Shown here piece by piece: positions 32,666 through 44,388 of a DNA stretch of 64,000 nt. A program made the translations under genes and the position numbers. Source of the stretch: Blastobasis lacticolella. Its lineage: Eukaryota > Arthropoda > Insecta > Lepidoptera > Blastobasidae. Where the stretch lies: the NCBI GenBank assembly GCA_905147135.1, contig LR990065.1, positions 620,001-684,000 of the forward strand. Direction: 5' to 3'. Position 1 is the first letter of the stretch, and the number at the start of each line of letters is the position of its first letter. The notes beneath the pieces are model-generated. The model searched no databases and was not told where the DNA came from. It saw only the letters and a list, made by a program, of their open reading frames with translations.

Positions 32666-33756
32666 GGTGGACTCAAACAGAGTTGGACGCCCTGGATAGA
32701 AGGGTCCGTCTTCTGCTCACTACACACCGTATGCTGCACGCACGCTCGTCTGTCAGGAGACTGTACATCCCACGTAAATGTGGAGGTCGTGGCTTCTTAA
32801 GCGCCAAGACCCTCCACAATCGTGAGGTGTGCAGTCTTAGAGACTACTTTCTTAACAACGAGTGTGGGATGCATCGTGCTGTGGCGGTGGTAAACAGAGG
32901 CCTTACCCCGCTGTCCTTGGCAAACGAGAACTGGCGCAAACCAAAGGTTCTAAGCACCATAGACCGCAAGGACGTATGGAAGAGCAAGGAGCTACATGGG
33001 CGGTTCTACAGGGCCTTGACAGGACCTGATGTAGATCTGCTCGCCTCGGTGAACTGGCTACGCTTCGGTGATCTCTTCGGGGAAACAGAGGGTTTTGTTT
33101 GTGCAATTGCTGACGAGATTATCATGACGAACAACTACCGGAGGTATATCCTGAAGGATGGTACGGTTGACATCTGTCGTGCATGTCGCTGTCCTGGAGA
33201 GTCACTCAGGCATATTACATCCGGTTGTGGTCGTCTTGCTAATGGTGAGTACTTGCACAGACATAATCTGGTAGCCAGGATTATTCACCAGCAACTTGCT
33301 CTTCAATATGGTCTTGTGGAGTCTGAGGTGCCATATTATAAATACGTGCCAGCGCCAGTTCTTGAAAATGGTCTTGCCACACTCTATTGGGATCGATCTG
33401 TGATCACGGACAGGACTATTGCAGCTAATAGACCTGATATGGTGCTCACAGATCGCTCGAAGCGTCGAGCAGTGCTCGTCGATGTCACCATCCCGCATGA
33501 CGGAAACCTTGTGAAGGCCGAGAAGGACAAACAGTGTAAGTACCTTGACTTGGCTCACGAGGTGACCGCCATGTGGGATGTTGATTCGACGATCATTGTT
33601 CCGATAGTCGTTTCAGTGAACAGTCTCATAGCGAAGAGCCTCGACCAACATCTCAAGAGTCTCTCGCTAGATGGTTGGGTCAAGGGCCAGATTCAGAAAG
33701 CGGTTCTCTTGGAGACGGCGCGTATTGTCAGGAGGTTCCTGTCTCTGCAGCCCTAA
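32623..33756 (+). pseudogene. R4/Dong C-terminal part: zinc finger and restriction-like endonuclease
   Basis: 377 codons are open. The N-terminal part is the RT thumb (ILRWTQTELDALDRRVR). A Cys/His cluster follows (CRACRCPGESLRHITSGC, then H in YLHRHN), the CCHC knuckle found before the endonuclease in R2/R4 elements. Next comes ANRPDMVLTDRSKRRAVLVD, matching the PD-x-(D/E)-x-K-like catalytic core (Pro-Asp, then Asp/Lys). It ends RFLSLQP*. The length suggests the C-terminal part of pol is intact. It would nick target DNA to prime reverse transcription. Confidence 0.85.
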
Positions 33757-33972
33757 CCGCCAATAGCTTGGGCCTCGCCCCGGTGCTGGTGGTACTCTAG
33801 GTTTAGGTTTTTTATAATATTTCTTTTTCATATATATGTATTGTAAAAAACTTAGACCTAAGAATAAAAATAAATATGGAGAATAATAATAATAACCCCG
33901 CCACTGTATCTCCACGTTGCCGTCGTGGCGGGGCTTGCGTGACCTAATGACCCTAGGCCCGGGCTCCACTCA

Positions 33973-34010
33973 TGCAGTGCAGTGCACTGCGCGGCGCACC
34001 GCACGGTGCC
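33973..34010. repeat. GC-rich palindromic MITE arm (solo)
   Basis: 'catgcagtgcagtgcactgcgcggcgcaccgc' resembles one arm of the MITE at 40197-40330. No second arm follows within 200 bases. Confidence 0.45.
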
Positions 34011-34018
34011 ACGTCATG

Positions 34019-35050
34019 GTGACAACAAAGAAAACGGTGGTGTTATTCTGGTTTTCCAAGTTTGGCGGTGCAGGGATAAGGTAGCCGCCAATGTTGGCAA
34101 GCGAAGATGGGGAGAAGATGGAAAAGGGTAATTACCCACCTGGCCGGGTGTTGTGACCAGGGGACCAAGGGCCCGACAGTTGATCGCCGGAAGTTGTAAA
34201 TATGCCGTGGAAGATGGCACATTTCTCTAGCGCGATGCAGGATTGTTAGCGCCATCTATGTGCGGATGCTTGCCAACTTTGTGTTCGTGTACTCGTAATG
34301 TGAGTATCGTTGAGTCTTCCCTATTGGAGCAGTAGAGCGATAGATGTCGCCACAGTACTCCCCCCGGAGACTGGAGGTCGATTCCGAAGCGAGAAGCGTT
34401 GAAGCTGACTAGAGTAGCGTAGTCAGTGTGGCGATGCGGTGAGTCGCGTTGAAGCTGACTAGAGTAGCGTAGTCAGTGTGGCGATGCGGTGAGTCGTGGC
34501 GAAGCTCTAGCGTGAGCAGTGCCGAAGCGTTGCTGTTCCCAAGTCTATAGTCGAGACTGGGTGGGGACAGTGAGAGGCCGCCGATGAGCGATCAGGTAGC
34601 ACGCGTCCGTGCAGTCGAGGGTTGTGACAGGAAGCACGCGTCCGTGCCGCCTATGGTCAAGTAGCGTAGGTAGTTCGGTAGGGAAGACGTAAGGATCACG
34701 TCGGGGTCACCACTTTGGCGGTGCAGTTTAATGGTAGCCGCCAATGTTGGCAAGCGAAGATGGGGAGAAGGTTGAAAAGGGTAATTACCCACCTGGCCGG
34801 GTGTTGTGACCAGGGGACCAAGGGCCCGACAGTTGATCGCCGGAAGTTGTAAATATGCCGTGGAAGTTGGCACATTTCTCTAGCGCGATGCAGGATTGTT
34901 AGCGCCATCTATGTGCGGATGCTTGCCAACTTTGTGTTCGTGTACTCGTAATGTGAGTATCGTTGAGTCTTCCCTATTGGAGCAGTAGAGCGATAGATGT
35001 CGCCACAGTGACAACAAAGAAAACGGTGGTGTTATTCTGGTTTTCCAAGT
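34019..35050. mobile_element. paired 296-bp direct repeats with outer 43-bp repeats (TRIM-like)
   Basis: 34061-34356 and 34714-35009 are direct repeats of equal length (296 bases) with only a few differences, starting 'tttggcggtgcag' and ending 'gatgtcgccacagt'. 34019-34061 and 35008-35050 are an outer 43-base direct repeat ('gtgacaacaaagaaaacggt...'). The 357-base centre has no ORF. A terminal-repeat retrotransposon in miniature is possible (inner repeats begin TGGCG and end CGCCA), but the outer repeats are far too long for a target duplication; a tandem array of about 338-base units with one block replaced fits equally well. Confidence 0.7.
34396..34495. repeat. two tandem 50-bp units
   Basis: 'gcgttgaagctgactagagt' and the following 30 bases are repeated exactly once, period 50, in the centre of the TRIM-like structure. 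Confidence 0.9.
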
Positions 35051-35201
35051 TAGGCAACGTTCGCACGAGAGATTTACAAAATATTGTGAGTTAGGCAACG
35101 TTTACACGAGAGCTTTTTCGACGCTTTTACGCGCGTTATTTTCAACGACTCGCATGATTATTGACCATATGTCTCCGACTGTCTGATCACACACAGGCGT
35201 A

Positions 35202-35238
35202 AAAAGTGACTGGAGATTTTTTATCTCCAGTCACTTTG
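35202..35238. other. hairpin, about 15-bp stem
   Basis: 'aaagtgactggaga' pairs with 'tctccagtcacttt' around a T-rich loop. It stands alone in intergenic DNA. Confidence 0.7.
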
Positions 35239-35239
35239 C

Positions 35240-36390
35240 AACCAAGAAACTGTCTCAAATGCAACCAAGAGAAACGTTCGAAAAGGATGTCATTCATTTA
35301 AAATTAAAACGCTAAAAGTGCCGGCCAGAAAAATATTATGCAATTTTCTGAGACAGGTTCAGACAGGTTCTATTATTTCTTACTATGGTGCCAAACCAGT
35401 ACGCCCACCACCACCACTATGTACCACCGGGCGTACAGTAGGTACTAAGTATCGCTTTTCTAAAAGCCAATAACAATCCACCGTCGGACGTGCGGAGTTG
35501 ACGTCACAGTAAACAATGTTAAGAACTGTTTTCTCTATTGGAAACTAATAATTTTGTTCTGGCCGACACTTAAATTTTTGATCCAAAAATGTATGAAACG
35601 CGAATGTTGCTTTTTTTTACTAAAAAGTATAACAAAAGAAATATGTCAAGAAATTGGACCACCTCGATTGATCTTCCGCGAATATTATACTATAACTGAT
35701 ACTTTTTACCCGACTACGATGATGACGTTAACAATCTATGTATGTAAAGTTGATAAACGTGGAAGAATCGACAGAGATTTCTCAGGACCATAGCAAGTGG
35801 AACAATGTCGTCTCTACCTACTCTTGCGGGAGAAAGGGGTTTGTATGTATGTATGTGGATTATGAATGTTTATATGGATGTTAATTCTAGCTCAAAAACT
35901 ACTTGGCCGATTTTTGTTAAAAGCGTATTGATTGTCCGATGGTTACAGGCTCTATGATAATACATTCAATATATTATCTTGAGGATATAAGAACATAAAA
36001 ACTTCAAAATTTTTCAATTCAGAAGATTGATTCGGTCATGTTGGGAATTTTTATTCACATTGGTTGATTCTGTTGTGGGATATACCGCACTGCTTAAATT
36101 TGTCCTCAACTGGTTGAAGACATGATTTTGGGACAATATTACGACAAAATGTTTTAAAACGTAGTTATTTCTGTCCTTTACGAAAGTTTGCTTAAACTGA
36201 GTGTATACCAGGGTGGCTCATTCAAAATTATAACAACAAAGTATAACACCAGTAGTAAGTATAAAGAGAGTGTATAAAACTTAAATTACTCGGAAACCAT
36301 TACTCTTAGAAAACTAGATCCTAAAAAGAAATGATAGTGCCCGTCGATATCTATAAGTATTTGCTGTTCTGGAACAAGCGTTTTAAGGCC
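35240..36390. other. non-coding, probable transposon-derived DNA
   Basis: Contains a short (ATGT)n run at 35845 and 'gctcaaaaactacttggccg', a phrase common in non-autonomous repeats of moths. A 79-codon plus frame (35554-35793) has no motif. Confidence 0.4.
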
Positions 36391-36392
36391 AA

Positions 36393-36802
36393 TAGTTTCA
36401 GAGTTATTACAGGTTTGAGATTGACAGCTGTCAACCGAAATGAAGATCTCGACTATCATTTCTCTTCAGGAACTAGTGTTCAAGGAGCTATAGTTTCAGA
36501 GTTATTACAGTATTAAGTTTGACAGCTGTCAACCGAAATGTAGATCTCGATGAGCGCTATCATTTCTCTTCAGAAACTAGTGTTCTAGAAGCGATAGTTT
36601 AAGAGTTATTACAGTATTAAGTTTGACAGCTATCATCCGGAATGTAGATCTCGACGAGAACTATCATTTCTCTTCAGGAACTAGTATTCCAGCACCAATA
36701 GTTTCAGAGTTGTTACAGTTTTAAGTTTGACAGGTGCCATCCAAAATGTAGATTTCTACGAGTACCAGCATTTCTTTTTAGAAACTAGTGTTCTAGAACC
36801 AA
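36393..36802. repeat. four tandem units of about 104 bp
   Basis: Units start at 36393, 36491, 36595 and 36699 with 'tagtttcagagttattacag' or close variants, and each contains 'ttgacagctgtc', 'gatctcga' and 'catttctcttcag'. The first unit lacks six bases. No continuous ORF. Confidence 0.85.
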
Positions 36803-37898
36803 ACATGCCTTATTTATAATTCGGGATGAACTGAGAAGAGAATGACGACAGAATCACGAAAGCGAAACAACTTCGATAATGTTAAAGATTCAGAAAAAGG
36901 GGAGGGGCTTACGCATCAGCGGTCAAACTTTCTTTGACAAGGTCGGTTTCCTATTTCACACGCGTTGTATCTGTACTAAAAAAAGTAGACAGATATATGT
37001 GTGTGAACTGTGTCACATAAAGAGGAAAGATTCGAACTGTTGGTAAAAAGAAACAGTCAGATGTGACGTTTCATGTTGACATCTACTGACATCGCACCGC
37101 ACGCTGCACGATGGGGCCAAATTGAAAAACGTAGACAAAATTCATACAGAACTGACATTTTGGACTTGGATTGCGGGTTTTGCCCCATCCGTCGCCCAGC
37201 AGTGAAAACCTCGGATGTCTCATTTCTTCAAAAAAATAAATTATTTGTTCTTTATATTGATAAACTCGGTAAGCACAGATTACTCTAGCAAACTTTCGAA
37301 TCAGCTACTCCTAGCGCCATCTATGACGTACTATGAGAACCTTGTATCAAAATAGGCTCGGCCATTTGCGTCTGAGAAACTCGCCAGTACGGTTGATCAT
37401 AGCGTTATTCCGGATTAAAAATTGAAAAAAGTGTGTACAAAGTGCCCAAATTGTATTGTAAAGTGTCAACATACATTGAAAAGTTAGTACTCCTTATGAT
37501 TTATTAAGTTTTATGAAGAATTGACTACTTTTTCTAACGATTTTGTCTTGAAATGTATTGCTAACCTCGTAGTCGTTGTATTATACCTATGAAAAGCTTG
37601 TAAACTTGGTGACGGGTTTTTCGCTGCTATCATACCACTTATAGATAATCTTGTATGACCCTTTACGAGGTTTTCACTTTGAATTGAACCATGTATAACC
37701 ACGTATAAGCCTTAACAAGTTATTCACACTTCCGGATTTTTTTACACAAACCTCGTATGCGTACGTAATTTCCTAAGATAAAATCACACAAATTAAATAG
37801 TCGTATGGGCAAATGCGTTTTTTAGCGTTTTTTTATTAAAAATGAAAACTCACTTAAATACACATCTGAGTTCTGATTTCTTATAATTTCATTACAGA

Positions 37899-39184
37899 AT
37901 GCAAGAGTCTGAAATAGAAAGTGAAGAAAATGATCAGAATTCCTACTTTGTTGGAGACGAAGTTACATATTTGAAGGACTCGGGCAAGGAACCTTCTATC
38001 AATACATTTATTCAGCAAGTTTTAATGCAGTTCCAACTTCCAGAGCCCACGTTAGATTCCGCATTTATTTCTTCAAGTCGCACTAATTTGCCAATTTCTG
38101 ACGAAATATTACCATTTTCACAAGATCCCATGCTAAATACCGCAGCTTACAAGTTGACTAACGATTCCTGTTCTAATTATGATCTTGGAAAATATTCTCC
38201 AGAAATTGTACAAAATCCAAAACGACGTCGTCGTCGCACAAAGACACCCAAATCTAATCAGTTGGCTCAAGAAAATGAGTCGCAACTAAATAAAGTTGAT
38301 TGTCACTCTTCGAATGTGACTGCACCAAAAGACATAGTTTTAGACAATGAAGGGTCAGTCATAATTTCACCTGAAATAATACCCGCAAAAAAACAGTGCA
38401 CTATTCAAATAAAGCCTACGAATACATTCCAAAAATCTAGTTCACCTGATGTAGAAATAAAAGATCAGACGAAATCTTCGCAGTCACAAGCTTTGATTGA
38501 AAAACAGCATAATACCGACTATCACATCACAGACACTAATAACAGTACACCACAACCAGAAAAAAATAATCAAAGATCATCCACTCCCATACCTACTTCA
38601 ATCATTACTGTAAATGCCCCTCGCAGCAATAGTTTTGACGTGGTTGTTGATGGACTTCCCTTAGATTTGAGCATGAAAGAATATATCACTCAGGATAATA
38701 TCAACAATAAACATCAAAAACTACCTTCATGTGAAGGAAAAATGCCAATACCGCCGGTCTCTTTAACTTTCCATACGCCGTCATCGCTTATTTCACTATC
38801 GCTTGCAGCAATTTCAGCATTTTCCGGAAGTTCAGCTCAATGCCCTATTTAAACTCAATCAGACCGGGTAAGAAAGCAGGAGAAGCAACTGTGTTTGATT
38901 TGCGTTGCATTGAGTACAGAACTAACGGAACTATTTACATAAAACAAGAGTTCTCCGAAGAATTCGAACAATTACGCCGAAAAATTAAAAAACCAAGGGA
39001 TTCAGACTCAATGCCTCGTCTGTATGACGCAAGGATTCCTATACCTCGAACTAAATACATCCATTTGCAGGAACTGAAGGAAGTTCTACCCCAAGATGTT
39101 CATTTATTTTATGACAGTTTACCCCATGAGTGTCCAGATAATAGGAGAAATGGAAATCTCCGCTCGTGCAGAAAAGATATTTGA
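37899..39184 (+). CDS. unrecognised spliced gene, 3' exon(s), with frame break
   Basis: An acceptor (cttataatttcattacag) ends at 37897 and the frame opens at ATG 37899 for 317 codons (to 38852). The protein is Ser/Thr/Asn/Gln-rich and probably disordered. It has a basic cluster NPKRRRRRTKTPKS (about residue 110), likely a nuclear signal, and GLPLDLSMKEY (about residue 255), the PxDLS form bound by CtBP co-repressors. A second frame (38840-39184, 114 codons) overlaps by 13 bases and carries a conserved-looking, folded C-terminus with LYDARIPIPRTKYIHLQELK and LPQDVHLFYDSLP. I infer one gene with a frameshift or an unseen intron near 38840. The C-terminal motif resembles, from memory, tails of uncharacterised insect proteins, some transposon-related. 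Upstream exons are not identified. Confidence 0.5.
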
Positions 39185-39189
39185 GCGAA

Positions 39190-40190
39190 GAGTCCTAAAA
39201 TATGTTTTTTTTTTAATTTTGATTTAAAATTTGATTTTTTATGATTAACAATGAGACTGCTTAACTAAGTCTGATTATTTGAGATTAATACTAGTTCGTG
39301 CTATTGACTGATTTAATTAAGAAACAAATGAATCTCACTATTTTAGTTGAAGTACTCGTAATATAGACTGCTATTTTTTATTCCTGGATTGAAGCTAAGG
39401 TACCTAAACTTATCCTAGTAGTAGTAAAATGTTCATAGTCAAGTACCTAAGTGTTCTATAAGGCTTGGTGAGTTTATGAAAGGTGGGCGTAGGTTTAATT
39501 TTATATTAATTATGATAATTTCTAAAAATGTTTTCTTTTGTGATCTTAGAATAATTTGATGTGATCATTTTTACGCATCTTTGCTAGATAATGAAGACTT
39601 AATACTATGTTTTTGTTTTGTTTAAAGTTTATACTTTTGGTAGACGTCCTTTATTGTGTTTTTTCTAAAAAAAAATTTTTTAAATTAAAATGCGTAAATA
39701 TTTACGCATTAAAATATTTTCTAGAGTAAGTACCTATTATTACGATATTTAAATGAAGAAAATTTAAATATTTTTTGGTAAAGTTTATTCTTTTGGAAGA
39801 AGTCCTTTATTGTTTTGTTTCTTTTATAATACCTTTAAATTTAAATGTTATTGTGTGTTTTGTTGTTCCTTTACGTAATACTATAATTTTTTAGTAAACA
39901 TGGCAAGAAAATACAAACTGATTATCAAAACTGTACATTGGTTTAATTTGAAAACCTTACATAATCTTACTAAAAAATATTAAGTTGTGATGAAAACCTT
40001 GTAAGTCACATCAAACTTATTTAGGCACACGATATTAGAATCAATGTGATACGTACCTAAAGAATGCATAAAATCTAAAAAAAAACAAAAGGTAATACCT
40101 TCCCCACCCATACATTTTTTTTCAGTGGACACTTTTTTCTTCCTCCTGTAAAATTTGGTTATAAACACTTACGTGGTTTTCACTGCTGGG
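39190..40190 (+). other. 3' flank of the 37.9-kb gene
   Basis: AT-rich DNA with T-runs and a repeated phrase ('agtttatacttttggtagacgtcctttattgt' near 39625 and 'agtttattcttttggaagaagtcctttattgt' near 39780), a short local duplication. No ORF with support. Confidence 0.45.
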
Positions 40191-40196
40191 CGACGT

Positions 40197-40330
40197 CATG
40201 CAGTGCGCCGCGCGGCGCGCTGCACAGTGGGACATTTCGCCATCTGTCAATGTAGGTACTTGCATACAAATTGCTCGGCGTGTAACAAGTTTTGCCACAT
40301 CGTGCAGTGCACTGCGCAGCGCACTGCATG
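40197..40330. mobile_element. 134-bp MITE with GC-rich ~35-bp TIRs
   Basis: Left arm 40197-40231 ('catgcagtgcgccgcgcggc...') and right arm 40295-40330 are inverted repeats with a few mismatches, around 65 bases of spacer. Each arm is itself nearly palindromic. It lies at the 5' edge of the second R4/Dong element. A related solo arm is at 33973. Confidence 0.75.
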
Positions 40331-41570
40331 AGTGTGTCTTCAAGATTAGAGCTATGCCGGTAGAGCCACTCATGCCGGACAGGTCCAAGGTGAGGTTCCA
40401 GACCAAGAGAGATATAACTCAAGCCAAGGTGGAACAGCGTACGCCGAGGGCTGCGTGGCCAGGGGGGAGCCTGGTCTCTAGTATGCGGACTCTGGGAACC
40501 GGGGGACACCCAGTTTTACGCACCCTTGCCACGGTGAACGCAGGGCTCTGCCATGGTTGACGCGACGTCCCTAGCCACTCGTGGGAATCAAATGATAACT
40601 CGTTCTAAATCTAAAAAAACTTTACCCAGGCCCGCGAGCCTGTTGCAATTGACAAAACTGTCGAAAGAAAATCGGACGCATAATAACAGAACCGATAATA
40701 ACAGCACAGATAGCCAATCGCTGTTCTCATCCATACTCGCAAACTGCGCCCACCGAGGGTACCGCGCCTAACGCGCGCACGCGTAGAAGATGGTCAACCA
40801 AAATTAACACATTCATTCTACGCACGTACTACCAATTAACTGCATTAGGATCAGATAAGAAATCCTACCTAGGATCACTTCATACAAAATTTACAGAGAA
40901 ATATCCCAATATAGAAGTTAGTAGGCAAAGGCTAGGAGATCAGTGCCGAGCAATACTTCGAAACAAGCTAATACCGCAAACTGCAATTGACATGATATAT
41001 AAGAAAGTAAAAAATTAATTACAAAATTTACAACGAGAAATACACATGCAAAATAACACCTGCTCTAGCATACCACAAACTGTTCCTAACATACAGCAAG
41101 CTACACCATATTCAGCGCCCACATTTGCCTCGAACAGCGCCACTCAAAATCCACAATAAAATTGTCGAATGAGATGGCTACAGGAACACAATGAAGCCAT
41201 AATATTCTCGTATCTTAAAATCATGCAAATGGAAACAAATAAAACTGCGTACCAAAAGCTATTACACCGTGATTTTATCAGCAAATTTCCCCATTTGGCA
41301 CACCTGACAGAACAGAGGGTAGCTGATCAGCGACGCTTAATTATAAACAATAAATACATCTCTGACGAGAGAATTAATTCCATAAAACAAGAAGTTGCTG
41401 CAGAACTTCAGATAATCATAAGTCAAAATAACATACACATGCATAACGACTCGTACTTAGAAATAAACACTAACATGCAACCTAATAATATAGAGCCAGA
41501 TACTGTCCCTGATGAGGTGCCAGCCCACTCCCAAACAACTTCTCACCGAAATGTTAAAATAGATGAAACA

Positions 41571-41748
41571 TTTAAGGCCTTGCCACATACAAAGCTCGGC
41601 GCGAGCGCGGTGCGATATTTGCTAGGCAACCATCGCGCCGCGCGATGGTTGCCTAGCAACTATCGCGCCGCGCGGTGGTTGCCTAGCAAATATCGCACCG
41701 CGCTCACGCCGCGCTCGCGCCGAGCTTTGTATGTGGCAAGGCCTTTAA
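41571..41748. mobile_element. palindromic 168-bp MITE with TTTAA duplication
   Basis: 41576-41743 is an almost perfect palindrome ('ggccttgccacatacaaagc' on the left, its complement on the right) with internal repeats of 'gcgatggttgcctagcaa'. It is flanked by TTTAA on both sides (41571-41575, 41744-41748). It sits in the R4/Dong ORF. TTAA-containing duplications suggest a piggyBac-related or similar mobiliser. Confidence 0.9.
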
Positions 41749-43500
41749 TAAAGTTTATCAACATTACAAAGACACTCCCCCAACAAACAGAGCATATATT
41801 CCTAAATTAAAATCATCTAAAAAATTAGCAAAAATTGTTCATTACATTAATGAAGTAATGTTACTGGAAAATATAAATTGCGACACCGATTTCAACACCT
41901 TACAAACAATAATTTACTGCTCAGCTTGGACTGGAGCTAAAGAAAGTGGCTCTAAAATTTCTATGACCCCACGAGATAGATTACGTCACACAAACACACA
42001 TACAAAGCCAAATTGGCAAAGGAGGCTGGAAGAAAAAATAACTGACTTAAGACGGAAAATAGGCAGACTGACACAGTATATTAATGGTAACAGAAATAGA
42101 AAACTTAACACACAAATTCTAAGAATATTAGAACAGTATAAAATTCATACGCTACATGACAATGTAAACACACAACTCGCTCACTTTTTGGATACACTTA
42201 AACAAAAACTCTCTTTTACTTCATGCCGATTGAACAGATACAAGGAATGTACTCTCCGTAAAAAACAAAATACACAATTTCTCAACAACGAGAGACAATT
42301 TTATCGCCAAATGCGTAAAAATACATCGGACATTTACAAAAACAACACACAAAACAATAGTACACCTGACCCGGAGGATTTTCACAGATGTTGGTCAAAT
42401 ATATGGCAGACACCTGTAGATCATAATGCTGAGGCTGACTGGATTATTACAGAAACTATGAACCACATACACACACACACCATGCAGTTTGACTGTATCC
42501 CAGTTGATACATTTCAAGAAGTACTTCGCCGATTGCACAACTGGAAATCCCCTGGATCAGACAATATCCATAGCTATTGGTATAAAAAATTTACTAGTAT
42601 CCTGGGTGGATTCCTTCATAATTTTATAAACGAATTTATTCTCCACCCAGATAAAATGCCCAAAGATCTTTCTACTGGAATAACTTATATGATCCCAAAA
42701 GACCCTAACGATTTGGAAAACCCGGTTAAATACAGACCTATTACATGCTTACAGACTCTATATAAAATAGTAACATCATGTTTAGCTGACCTAATATATG
42801 GACACATTAATAGCCATAAAATCCTAGCTGAAAATCAGAAACGGTGTCGAAAATTTAGCCAAGGCTGCAAAGAACAACTCATCATAGATTCCACAATCCT
42901 AAAACAAGTTCAAAAATCAAAATCAAATCTCTACACAATGTATATAGACTACAAAAAAGCATACGACTCCGTGCCGCACTCCTGGTTATTACAAATTCTT
43001 GATATACCTTTACAAAATTCACCCAAAACTGATATCATTCCTACATCACACAATGTTAAGCTGGGCAACCAGTCTCAAAATAAATACACCCATTAGAGAT
43101 ATAGAAACTGAACAAATACAAATTCAGCGAGGCATATTACAGGGTGATGCGCTGAGCCAATTATGGTTTTGGCTTGCCCTGAAACCATTGTCTAACCTGC
43201 TAAATACATGCGACGCTGGCTACCCCCTAAACCACCAAAGTGATTCTACTCGACGGCCTGACCAAGAACAGCTGAAGTTAAACCATTTATTATACATGGA
43301 CAATATAAAATTATACGCCATTGACAGAGAAGAACTACACCTGTTAGCCACTATTACTGAAAATCTGCCTCAAGACATCCGCATGGATTTCGGAATTGAC
43401 AAATGCAAGATTAATTCAGTAAGAGTGGGCCAGCTAGATGAACACAACTATGAGCTGCAGTCAGGTGACCAGACATCAAAAACCTTCATAATAAACAGAT
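41749..43500 (+). pseudogene. R4/Dong pol, N-terminal and RT region
   Basis: Frame 41858-43096 (open further 5', to the MITE) has NWKSPGSDNIHSYWYKKF (RT motif 1 region), GITYMIPKDPNDLENPVKYRP (motif 2) and MYIDYKKAYDSVPHSWL (motif A). A frameshift at about 43000 moves to frame 42999-43502 with RGILQGDALSQLWFWLALKP (motif B) and LLYMDNIKLYA, where the second catalytic Asp of Y-x-D-D is Asn. The RT is therefore dead at its active site as well as frameshifted. Confidence 0.85.
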
Positions 43501-43779
43501 AACCACATTGAGAGACTATTTTTATGATAAGGCAAACACTTCCACCGTACACAAAGTAATCGTTCTAAAAGACCGAAAGGTCACGCCCCTAAATCTATCA
43601 GATACTAGTACTCAGAAAAATTAACTCCAATTAAACGCACAAACCAAAATTTCCGACTGGGCCCGAAAGTCTCTGCATGGAAGGCATCTTCACGAGCTGA
43701 GCCAACCAAACGTCGACAAATTAGCGTCGAACGAATGTCTCAGACGTGATAAGAAGCATTCCGACAGATACGTGCAGGA

Positions 43780-44388
43780 GATGCAATAGCTCTCCAGAAA
43801 ACAATACAGCATATAACCGGTGGCTGTAAAGCAATTGTTCAAACCGATTACAAACATAGACATGATCAGGTAGCTAAAATTATCCATCAACAACTTGCAA
43901 TTAAATACCAATTAATTACACAGCCGCTCACACCATACTACAAATATAGTCCCGATACCGTACTGGAAAATTCAACTCACAAACTTTATTTTGACAGGGC
44001 CATCCTTACTGACAAAACTGTTCACTATAACAGACCGGATATTACACTTATTAATAAATTAAACAAAACAGCACAACTGATAGATATAGCTATTCCGAAT
44101 TCGCACAATCTCCAAAACACAATAGCAGAAAAGATAACCAAGTACATAGTCCTTAGAGACGAAATTGTCCGTCTCTGGAAACTCCAAGGGGCAACTATAC
44201 TAGTAGTGCTCTCTACCATCGGTGTAATTCCCAAGCAGCTGCATCAGTCATTAGAGACTCTAGCCCTACCCAATTTTACGTATTCCTTGCTCCAGAAAGC
44301 TGCTATCTTAAATACCTGTAGGATAGTAAGGATTTTTTTACAAAATACGAGTAACCCACACCCCCAAAAGCCTACTGGCAGTCCTTAA
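43780..44388 (+). pseudogene. R4/Dong C-terminal endonuclease region, decayed
   Basis: Plus frames give HITGGCKAIVQTDYKHRHDQ, IIHQQLAIKYQL and NRPDITLINKLNKTAQLIDI, aligning with HITSGCGRLANGEYLHRHN, IIHQQLALQYGL and NRPDMVLTDRSKRRAVLVDV in the 31.9-kb element. The PD and following Asp persist. The last part ends RIVRIFLQNT near 44350. The Cys pair before the GC is lost. Confidence 0.8.

Larger units (their letters stand above)
31930..33895 (+). mobile_element. R4/Dong-type LINE, 5'-truncated
   Basis: It begins inside RT right after (TAA)n at 31920-31930 and ends in 'aataaatatggagaataataataataa' near 33895. Another (TAA)n block lies at 31835-31856. Dong/R4-clade elements are known to insert in TAA repeats and to use a C-terminal restriction-like endonuclease. 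Two open frames (32003-32665 and 32623-33756) cover RT palm to C-terminus and overlap, so one frameshift near 32630 separates them. Confidence 0.8.
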
